Notes under the pieces: model-generated
Seen by the model: the letters and a program-made list of their open reading frames with translations, nothing else
Database searches by the model: none
What the model was told of the DNA's origin: nothing
NCBI RefSeq assembly: GCF_000972495.1
Contig: NZ_LATM01000013.1
Span: forward strand, 85,386-149,385
Origin: Hymenobacter terrenus
Lineage (GTDB): Bacteria > Bacteroidota > Bacteroidia > Cytophagales > Hymenobacteraceae
DNA: 64,000 bases
Direction of reading: 5' to 3'
Shown: positions 57,930 through 64,000 of the stretch, piece after piece
How the letters are laid out: every line of letters starts with the position of its first letter
Numbering within the stretch: the stretch's first letter is position 1
Program-made: the position numbers and the translations under genes

Positions 57930-60221
57930 ATGCCGTCAATGATAACCTGGGCTACTTTTCCTTTTGTGCGGTATACCCCCGCGCTGATTACCGGCATCGT
58001 GGCCTACCTCTACCTCGGCGAAGGCTGGCCGGAGCTGTGGCCCTACGCGGCGGCTCTGGCGGTGTTGGCGGCATTGCTCATTTTCTGGGCCGTGCGCCAG
58101 CGCGCCCCGGCCGCTACCGATGCCGCCGGCACGCTGGCGCTGCTAACCATCGTCGTGTTTGGGGCCACCCTCACGCAGCGGGCCACCGAAAGCCGTCGCG
58201 CCGACCACCTCTTTCGCTTCGCCGACCAGGTAGAATGCTACCAGGCTGTTGTTGATGATGGCATTGTGGTGCGTCCTGCCACTTATGCCACTACCCTGCG
58301 CGTGCGGGCCGTGCGGGTGGCTGGCCGCTGGCGCCGGGCCACGGGCGGCGTGCGCGTGTCGCTGCCGCGTGTCGAGGGAGTTGCCCAGCCGCGCTACGGC
58401 GAGGTGTGGCTCATCCGCGGGCACCCGGACGCGAGTAAGCCTCCGCTCAACCCCGGCGAGTTCGACTACCGCCGCTACCTCGAATACCGGCAAGTGTATC
58501 ACCAGCAGTTTATTCACCCCGACCAGTACCGGGTGCTGGGGCTGGACCCGCCCAGCTTGCTGGTGGCCGCCAGCATGCGGGCCGCCGCGCAGCTCGACGG
58601 CGTTTTCCGCCATTACATTAAAGCCAAGCGCGAATACGCCATTGCCTCGGCCCTGGTGCTGGGTATTAAGGACGACGTAGACACGGTCACGAAGCAGGCG
58701 TATACCAACACCGGCACTACGCACATTATGGCCGTTTCGGGGCTGCAGGTGGGGTTGCTGTTCGCGGCCATGTCGTTGGTGTTGCAACGTTTATTTGGGC
58801 GGGTGCGCGGGTTTCGGATTTGGTCGGCGCTGCTGGGGCTGGCCGTTATCTGGAGCTACGCCTTCCTCACTGGGTTGTCGGCGTCGGTGCTGCGGGCCAC
58901 GGTAATGTTCACGTTCGTCATCGTGGGGCGGGTTTGGGGGCGGCAGGATTCTATTTTCAATACGCTGGGGGTAGCGGCCTTCGCGCTGCTGGTCTTCTGG
59001 AACCCGTTTCTGGTGGCCGATGTCGGTTTTCAGCTGTCGTTTCTGGCGGTGCTTAGCATCGTGTACCTGCAGCCGCGCATCGCACGCTGGCTGGATGTGG
59101 AAGCCTATTTCTACGCCCGGCGCCGGCCCTGGCAACCCCGGCTGGTGCAGTGGGGCTGGCACGGCACCGGCTGGTTTCTCGATAAGGTGTGGCAGGCCGT
59201 GGCGCTGTCGTTGGCGGCGCAGGTGGCTACGTTCGGGCTGGGGCTCTATTACTTCCACCAATTTCCCTTCAGCTTTTTGGTTTCCAACCTAGTGGCCGTG
59301 CCCATTTCGAGCGGGGCCGTGTACGTGGGCCTGCTCTTGCTGGTGGTGAAGGGAATGACCGCCGCCCTGGCGGCTGTGCTGCCGGCCGTCGCCGGGTTGT
59401 GGCTCGACTTATTACCTAAGGGCGTGGCCTGGGTGTTTGAGCAGGCCGTGTGGCTGTTTAACGAATACATTTTCCTGGTTAGCCGGCTGATGGCTAACTG
59501 GGTTGTTCGCGAAATCCACGTGTCCGCTCTGCAAACGGTGCTGCTCTTCGGGCTGATTGGGACGCTCCTGGCCTGGGCCAACACCCGTCGCCTGGCCTGG
59601 CTGAGCTGGGCCACCGCCGTGCTGCTGGTGTATGTGGGCAGCCGGGTGGCCGAAGCGCGGGCTGTGGCTCCCACCGAAGAATTCATCGTGTACAGCATTC
59701 CGCGCCGCTCGGCGGTGGGCTTCTGGCAGGGGGCGGCCGTGGAGTTTGTCACCCCCGATTCGGTGCCGCTCACCGAAACCGAGCGCACCTACCGCCTGTT
59801 GCCGGGGCTCATCCAGCGCCAGGCGCGGCACCCGGCCTACGCGGTGGGCTGGCGCGGCACCACCATCCCCGTGCAGCGCCTGGCCGACCCCGACAGCGCC
59901 ACCGAAAAACTATTCTTCAAACCCGGCCCCGTCGTGCTGGCGCACTGGCGCGGCCTGCGCATCGGCTTCGTCTCCAACCGTATTTCCTCGGCTACCCAGT
60001 CCGTGCCCGTCGATGTGCTGGTTTTGCGCCGCAACGCCCGCCTCAAGCCTGAAACCGTCGCCGCCGTGTTTGGCCCCAGGGTGCGGGTCGTGTTCGACTC
60101 CTCCTGCAAAACCTGGTACGTGGCCCGGCAGGATTCCAGCTTGCGCGCCCACGGCTTTCAAACCTGGGATGTCACGGCGCAGGGAGCTTTTCGGTGCCGT
60201 CCGCCGCTGGCGTTGCAGTAG
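57930..60221 (+). CDS. comEC: ComEC/Rec2 family competence channel protein
   Basis: A 763-aa inner-membrane protein, the presumed single-strand DNA uptake channel. The N-terminus has membrane helices (PALITGIVAYLYLGEGWPEL). A DUF4131-type soluble domain (about 90-190) is followed by the Competence domain (about 225-500) with GIKDDVDTVTKQAYTNTGTT and HIMAVSGLQVGLLFAAMSLV and many helices (FLTGLSASVLRATVMFTFVI). The C-terminal region (about 580-763) is soluble and lacks an obvious metallo-beta-lactamase HxHxDH motif, as in many Bacteroidota ComEC. No other competence gene is adjacent. Confidence 0.9.
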   Translation: MPSMITWATFPFVRYTPALITGIVAYLYLGEGWPELWPYAAALAVLAALLIFWAVRQRAPAATDAAGTLALLTIVVFGATLTQRATESRRADHLFRFADQVECYQAVVDDGIVVRPATYATTLRVRAVRVAGRWRRATGGVRVSLPRVEGVAQPRYGEVWLIRGHPDASKPPLNPGEFDYRRYLEYRQVYHQQFIHPDQYRVLGLDPPSLLVAASMRAAAQLDGVFRHYIKAKREYAIASALVLGIKDDVDTVTKQAYTNTGTTHIMAVSGLQVGLLFAAMSLVLQRLFGRVRGFRIWSALLGLAVIWSYAFLTGLSASVLRATVMFTFVIVGRVWGRQDSIFNTLGVAAFALLVFWNPFLVADVGFQLSFLAVLSIVYLQPRIARWLDVEAYFYARRRPWQPRLVQWGWHGTGWFLDKVWQAVALSLAAQVATFGLGLYYFHQFPFSFLVSNLVAVPISSGAVYVGLLLLVVKGMTAALAAVLPAVAGLWLDLLPKGVAWVFEQAVWLFNEYIFLVSRLMANWVVREIHVSALQTVLLFGLIGTLLAWANTRRLAWLSWATAVLLVYVGSRVAEARAVAPTEEFIVYSIPRRSAVGFWQGAAVEFVTPDSVPLTETERTYRLLPGLIQRQARHPAYAVGWRGTTIPVQRLADPDSATEKLFFKPGPVVLAHWRGLRIGFVSNRISSATQSVPVDVLVLRRNARLKPETVAAVFGPRVRVVFDSSCKTWYVARQDSSLRAHGFQTWDVTAQGAFRCRPPLALQ

Positions 60222-60248
60222 CGTATGGTTTCGAGATAATGTCCGCCC

Positions 60249-60340
60249 GATGTAGAGACGCCACCCTTGGCGTCTCGTCGTCCGCGCCGTTTGCCCGTCA
60301 TCGTTCAACGACGAGACGCCAAGGATGGCGTCTCTACATC
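60249..60340. repeat. Long intergenic inverted repeat (32-bp arms, one mismatch)
   Basis: Arms 60249-60280 and 60309-60340 are reverse complements at 31 of 32 positions, with a 28-bp spacer. Each arm is itself palindromic (GAGACGCCA...TGGCGTCTC). It follows comEC by 27 bp and could be a MITE or REP-type element, or a terminator. Confidence 0.8.
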
Positions 60341-60510
60341 GTTCTTGCAGCTTCCTCTGCAACTCGCTTTATGCCCCAGGTTTGGCCGACGTCTCAACGA
60401 GCTAACTCAGGACCTGAACACGGGCAACATGCCGCCCACTGTATGGCCCCAGGGTTGCTAATCTGCTTAGTCGTGGTGTAGCTTAGCTAAAGAATTCACT
60501 ATTTTCTGCC

Positions 60511-60864
60511 ATGGCAACCACGAAAAAGGCCCATTACGTGGCCAATGAGCATTTCCAAGAATACGAACAAATCGATTCCCTCCCGGATGCGGAAGACCGG
60601 CACGCGGAGTATGAGGAGATTTTTAGCCAGGACGAAGAGCCGGTGCTGCCCATTATACCGGTGCCACCCGCGGCGCAGTCTTTCGCCTACAGCGTGGGGC
60701 ACCGCGTGCTGCCCGAACCCAGTGCTCCTGTCCGCACCATCATCTGGCGCGGCCAGTTGAAGGAGCGCCTACCCGAGACTGGCTTGGTCCATCGGGTGAA
60801 TGTGTATCGCCTGGACGACGGCTTCTGGGATTGTTATCGCGAAGACGAACTACAGGCTGCCTAA
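60511..60864 (+). CDS. Hypothetical protein, 117 aa
   Basis: A soluble protein with an acidic N-terminal half (EHFQEYEQIDSLPDAEDRHA then EYEEIFSQDEEPVLP) and a basic, beta-rich C-terminus (TIIWRGQLKERLPETGLVHR then VNVYRLDDGFWDCYREDE). It has no recognised domain. The composition and the terminator immediately downstream support it as a real, monocistronic gene. Function unknown. Confidence 0.6.
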   Translation: MATTKKAHYVANEHFQEYEQIDSLPDAEDRHAEYEEIFSQDEEPVLPIIPVPPAAQSFAYSVGHRVLPEPSAPVRTIIWRGQLKERLPETGLVHRVNVYRLDDGFWDCYREDELQAA

Positions 60865-60872
60865 TCCGCATA

Positions 60873-60906
60873 AAAAAAGCCCTGACCAAACGGACAGGGC
60901 TTTTTC
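60873..60906. terminator. Bidirectional intrinsic terminator
   Basis: AAAAAAAGCCCTG and CAGGGCTTTTT pair over 12 bp around ACCAAACGGA, with A- and T-tracts on the outside. It terminates the 60511-60864 gene and possibly the leftward small membrane protein gene. Confidence 0.88.
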
Positions 60907-60933
60907 ATGAAAGGAGGAATGCAGGCAGCAGAG

Positions 60934-61176
60934 TCATTCATGAGAAGAGGGTTTGGAGGAAAAAGCACTTGATGAATCATTGACAACAGCAGTTGCCGGA
61001 GTATTAACTGTCGAAACAAACGCCCCGCCCTCACTGACAATATCCTTGCCCTCGGTATTATGTATCCAGGCAAGATTGAGGCTGAGTGCGACTACCAGGC
61101 CAAGTGTTAGGAAAGTCAGCACACCTAGCGCAATTCCAAAGGTTCCTCGAAAAAGCGAAATCAGAAAGTTTTTCAT
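60934..61176 (-). CDS. Small membrane protein, 80 aa
   Basis: MKNFLISLFRGTFGIALGVL then TFLTLGLVVALSLNLAWIHN form one long hydrophobic stretch (about residues 12-37) that can span the membrane once or twice. The C-terminal half is Ser/Thr/Ala-rich and probably outside the membrane. No family is recognised. The next feature upstream on this strand is non-coding. Confidence 0.55.
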   Translation of the reverse strand: MKNFLISLFRGTFGIALGVLTFLTLGLVVALSLNLAWIHNTEGKDIVSEGGAFVSTVNTPATAVVNDSSSAFSSKPSSHE

Positions 61177-61404
61177 TTGAGTAGAGAACTAATGAAGTGC
61201 AGAGCCAATGGTAGCCAGAACAGTACGGTGAGCCGTTAGTTTGGGCGGGGATTGGGGTGAAGAGGGCGTACGGGGGACGCTGCTGCTAGTTGGTCCTGAC
61301 GTAGGTAGGCAGACAGAATGTTTTAGCTTATGCCGACCCGCGCCAGCAGGGCGCTTATCTAACATTAGTAATCTTGGGTTTTCAACAGGCTCATGTGAGA
61401 AAGT

Positions 61405-61492
61405 GTGGACTATTTTCACAAAATTGAAAAATAGTCCACGCATGCAAACGAGAAAGTGTGGACTATTTTTCAACTTTGTGAAAATAGTCCAC
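61405..61492. repeat. Paired palindromic repeat (two 35-bp units, inverted to each other)
   Basis: Units 61405-61439 and 61458-61492 are reverse complements of each other at 34 of 35 positions, and each is itself a palindrome with 12-bp arms (GTGGACTATTTT...AAAATAGTCCAC). Both are preceded by GAGAAAGT. It gives four copies of the half-site TGTGGACTATTTT. It is AT-rich, unlike the surroundings, and lies 50-140 bp before a helix-turn-helix gene. Candidate operator cluster or mobile hairpin. Confidence 0.8.
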
Positions 61493-61542
61493 AACTTTTT
61501 CTGCTCTCCTTGCCACGTCGACCGTTTTCTTCTCCTCATTTC

Positions 61543-62199
61543 GTGGCCCACGTCCGGGCTTGGTTTGGCCTGCGCCTGGATGAGCTGGCTTTGTACCTAG
61601 GCGTGAGTAAGTCATTGATTCACGCCGTCGAACTCGGCCGACGTTCCCTCACACCAGCCGTGAGTGCGGCCTTGCTGCCCCTACTGCGATTGCTGCCCCC
61701 ACCCGAAGAGGTGGCCGCTGCCGAAGCTGCCGCCCGGGCCGCAGCCGAGCCAGTGCTCCCCGCCCTAACCCCCACCAGCCTGCCGCCGGGCACGCCGCCC
61801 CCCGATGCCGGCGAGTTGGATTTTCGCCGCCGCGTGTGCCAGCAGCAGGCGGCCCGGGCCCTGGCGCAGGCGGCGGCCCTGGCCCGGCAGGCTCGCGTGG
61901 CCGCTCGCTGGGCCGCCGCACTACCCGCCCTGCTACCGCCCGACCCCGACGACCCCACCAGCGCTCCCCTGCCGGACCCCGACGACTTCACCGCCCCGCC
62001 GGCGGCTCGGGCCCTGGCTGCTGCCCTGGCCTTAGCGGCCGACCCCGACGACCCCACCCGCGCCCCTGCGCACGCCCGTTGGCTCCGCAACTGGCTGGCC
62101 TGGCGGGCGCGGCCCCTGTCCCCGGCCGCCGTTACTCGCTACCACCGCCTCCGTGCCCGCGCCACCGGCCTGCTCACCGAAGCCGCGGTATTAGGGTAG
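61543..62199 (+). CDS. XRE-like helix-turn-helix protein with Ala/Pro-rich tail
   Basis: A 218-aa protein read from a GTG at 61543 (the longer frame overlaps the palindromes). The first 55 residues are a Cro/C1-type helix-turn-helix: WFGLRLDELALYLGVSKSLI then HAVELGRRSLTPAVSAAL. The remainder is extremely Ala/Pro-rich with DPDDPTSAPLPDPDD-type repeats (two similar blocks near 139-155 and 175-190). It could bind the upstream palindromic repeat as an autoregulator. The tail is probably disordered. No known family for the tail. Confidence 0.6.
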   Translation: MAHVRAWFGLRLDELALYLGVSKSLIHAVELGRRSLTPAVSAALLPLLRLLPPPEEVAAAEAAARAAAEPVLPALTPTSLPPGTPPPDAGELDFRRRVCQQQAARALAQAAALARQARVAARWAAALPALLPPDPDDPTSAPLPDPDDFTAPPAARALAAALALAADPDDPTRAPAHARWLRNWLAWRARPLSPAAVTRYHRLRARATGLLTEAAVLG

Positions 62200-62283
62200 G
62201 GGGCCTCTTTTCTGGGGAAGGGGTTATCAGCCGGCGGTTGGGTTTATCACCGGAAATGGGCGGTATATACCGTGGTAAACCAA

Positions 62284-62313
62284 AACGCCCCTGGCTGAGT
62301 AGCCAGGGGCGTT
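62284..62313. terminator. Bidirectional intrinsic terminator
   Basis: AACGCCCCTGGCT (62284-62296) and AGCCAGGGGCGTT (62301-62313) are perfect 13-bp arms around GAGT. It lies between the rightward helix-turn-helix gene and the leftward lipoprotein gene, both ending here. Confidence 0.88.
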
Positions 62314-62347
62314 AAACTAGTTGTGAATTACTGGAAATTGCCGCCGG

Positions 62348-63136
62348 TTAGCGCCGACGGAGCTGCCGGAGCTGACGCACTTCCGCCTCGCCCAAACTAT
62401 GCACGACTTTGCCGGCTGCACCCCGCTGGCTGGAAATCGGACCACCTTGATTGCTCGTGGCGCAATCCGTGATGAACTCGGCGCCATTGCCCACCAGCAC
62501 AGCCAGGTTAACCAAGCCATCGTCCTTAAGCTGGGCCAGTGGAATCCTTAGCTGTAAGCGGTTATTACGCAGGCGCACCGTCGCCCGAGCAACCTCTTCG
62601 GTGCCAAGCAAGGGCTGAATCGTCGAGCCATCGGGCTGAGTGACCGGCTCTCCCACTATAAAGCTTACGACCGGAAAGGTGCCGTCGGCGTTCCGTGAGC
62701 TGATCACGCCTAAATCCAGGTAAACATCAGGGTTGATGTTGGCAGGGTTGGCTTCGCAGCCGAATGGACCAGTACCGGTAGCACTGTTCTGGTCGGTGTC
62801 GAGGGAGATGATGCCTCGCAACTGGGAGGGCGTCACCACGGTATCACCGGGTGCTGGCAGCAGCACGGGCTGGGCGAACGTAAGGGTGATGTTAAGCGAG
62901 GAAGCGGTGCGCTGCACGGTGGTGCTGAGCAGGTCGTAGTTAGTGCCGCGACCAGTGCCCGAAGCGTCGCCGCGGGGGTCCGGTACGTTCACGATGCGCG
63001 CCGAGTTGGCGTCCTGCGTCCCTGGAGCCGAAGCGGTCGGCGAGGGAACATCCTTCACCGAATCGGTGCAGGCGCTCATCAAGGTCGATAGCCCGGCGGC
63101 CAGGCCCAGGACAGTCAGTAAAGAGGTAGTTCTCAT
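62348..63136 (-). CDS. Lipoprotein with a beta-rich domain, 262 aa
   Basis: The ATG at 63136 gives MRTTSLLTVLGLAAGLSTLM then SACTDS, a lipobox S-A-C. The mature part has IVNVPDPRGDASGTGRGTNY DLL-type and LRGIISLDTDQNSATGTGPF segments typical of a small beta-sandwich with Asp/Asn-rich loops, perhaps metal-binding, and the basic end VRQLRQLRRR. I recognise no family. It is monocistronic, with about 500 bp of non-coding DNA upstream. Confidence 0.65.
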   Translation of the reverse strand: MRTTSLLTVLGLAAGLSTLMSACTDSVKDVPSPTASAPGTQDANSARIVNVPDPRGDASGTGRGTNYDLLSTTVQRTASSLNITLTFAQPVLLPAPGDTVVTPSQLRGIISLDTDQNSATGTGPFGCEANPANINPDVYLDLGVISSRNADGTFPVVSFIVGEPVTQPDGSTIQPLLGTEEVARATVRLRNNRLQLRIPLAQLKDDGLVNLAVLVGNGAEFITDCATSNQGGPISSQRGAAGKVVHSLGEAEVRQLRQLRRR

Positions 63137-63645
63137 GAGTAAATGAAAATAAGGAAAGGGAAAAACGAAGTGGCTACTGTAAATCGACCGTCCAGACCTA
63201 GGATTTCGGTTCGGAAAGGGGGTATTGTTGCGTTTTTGGTAGAGAGTAGCGGCTGTTGAACGAGGCAAAGCTATCTTTTAAAGGGCCCTCTTCCAAGCGG
63301 ATAGCTTTACATGCTCAGCCAGTGGTTCGCTGGCATAGCGAAGTAAGCGGCGGTGCAGTGGGTCGGAAGGAGTAGCTATCGAGGCAGTTGATGTGCTCAC
63401 AGCGGCTGCGCGTAACAAGTCAAATAGGCGGTTTTTTTCTATTGATTTAATAGCAAAATAACATACCCCTTCGACAGCGTATTGCAAGACGAAGGCTTCC
63501 GTAACATCTCACTCCTGCCTATACCAGATGGTATTTGAACACCGCTTATGAAGACGTCTCAATTGGTTTCACCAGCCATAAGTCATAAAAAAAGCTCCGA
63601 CCAACCGGCCGGAGCTTTTTTTATGGATGGTCCGTTTCCGGGCCG
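63137..63645. other. Intergenic region with one terminator (63587-63622)
   Basis: No credible gene: a leftward 69-codon frame at 63278-63487 has no domain or start signal. The stretch 63587-63622 holds AAAAAAAGCTCCG and CGGAGCTTTTTTT around ACCAACCGGC, a strong bidirectional terminator. AT-rich pieces near 63420-63470 could hold the promoter of the leftward lipoprotein gene, but no consensus is clear. Confidence 0.55.
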
Positions 63646-64000
63646 TTACTCTTTCACGAGCCGCTGGTGCGAAGTCGTGGTGCCGTCGCTTATCTCTACG
63701 AGGTAGCAGCCGGCTTGCAGCGTCGCTACGTGGAGCAGGTCTTCGGCGAAGGGTACGCCGCGGACTTCGGCACCGCGCAGGTCGTATACGCGCACGGTGA
63801 GGGGCTTCGTGGTGTCAACCGTCAGCGGCCGGACGATGTGCACCACATCAGTCGTGGGGTTCGGGTACAGTAGGTACCGGTCGGTCCGGTCGGTAGTGCT
63901 GCTGTAGTCGTTGTTCTGGGCAGTGCCGCCGGTCACGTTGAGGGTATAATCCTCGGTTTCGCCGGCCGCGTAAGTGCCGCAGCCCGTGGTGGTGTTCACC
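63646..64000 (-). CDS. T9SS-sorted surface protein, C-terminal end only
   Basis: The gene continues beyond the right edge. The visible 118 codons contain GETEDYTLNV, the end of a GEVED-type domain, and then a type A T9SS C-terminal sorting domain: YLLYPNPTTDVVHIVRP, RVYDLRGAEVRGVPF and GCYLVEISDGT ending in RLVKE. The protein would be exported by the type IX secretion system and anchored on the surface, or released. What precedes the GEVED domain cannot be seen. Confidence 0.85.
   Translation of the reverse strand, partial: VNTTTGCGTYAAGETEDYTLNVTGGTAQNNDYSSTTDRTDRYLLYPNPTTDVVHIVRPLTVDTTKPLTVRVYDLRGAEVRGVPFAEDLLHVATLQAGCYLVEISDGTTTSHQRLVKE

Noticed and set aside
63278..63487. 69-codon minus-strand frame
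   Set aside because: No start signal, domain or conserved-looking pattern; kept only as part of an intergenic note.
1..64000. CRISPR arrays, rRNA genes and complete insertion sequences
   Set aside because: I looked for regularly spaced repeats, rRNA-like stretches and transposase genes with terminal inverted repeats, and found none that I could support.

Overview
The window comes from a Bacteroidota chromosome, most likely Hymenobacter or a close relative in the Cytophagales. The pointers are high GC, type IX secretion C-terminal sorting domains, LytS/LytTR two-component signalling, the Bacteroidota variant of the type VI secretion system (TssD, a VgrG with its own family signature, DUF4280 PAAR-like proteins), TAnnTTTG-type promoter elements and weak Shine-Dalgarno signals. 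The species call is inference from protein flavour; no marker gene such as 16S is present.

Layout. (1) 1-11.2 kb is ordinary chromosome: an outer-membrane barrel, an RND adaptor, a secreted DUF5696-type glycoside hydrolase, a GNAT enzyme, a membrane class III cyclase, a LytTR/LytS pair, and a decayed stretch holding two relics of one outer-membrane protein. (2) 11.83-53.57 kb looks like one integrated element of about 41.7 kb. Its right end is a tyrosine recombinase next to tRNA-Leu(CAA). Its left end is a 14-bp copy of the tRNA 3' end (11831-11844). Just outside the left end is a dead integrase N-terminus in the same geometry, suggesting an older tandem insertion. (3) 53.6-64 kb is core chromosome again: tRNA-Leu, hscB, a SAM hydrolase (DUF62), phoH, GNAT, comEC, several intergenic palindromes, lipoproteins and the end of a T9SS cargo protein.

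The element has phage-like control and replication genes (S24 repressor, small DNA-binding proteins, excisionase-like HTH proteins, DUF1376-like protein, DnaB, PD-(D/E)XK exonuclease, DUF3846, holin/M15 endolysin). I see no capsid, portal, terminase, sheath or tail genes, so it is a satellite, a decayed prophage or a cargo island rather than a complete phage.

The cargo is mainly antagonism and defence. Two type VI effector modules share one plan. A divergent pair (an exported-target effector plus a lipoprotein that is probably its immunity factor) faces a rightward VgrG, then a DUF4280 PAAR-like toxin, then immunity genes. Module 1 (16.5-24.5 kb) adds TssD, a lipase-like effector and a membrane immunity candidate. 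It ends with an orphan copy of the nuclease toxin tip fused in frame to a second immunity protein. Module 2 (44.1-49.9 kb) carries a HINT-nuclease toxin and two tandem immunity paralogues. Between them is a defence cluster (HipA-like kinase with a broken HipA-N partner, NurA, HerA, HNH nuclease, truncated adenine methylase) and a large T9SS-sorted PHP-type metallohydrolase. No T6SS structural genes are here, so the effectors would have to use an apparatus encoded elsewhere.
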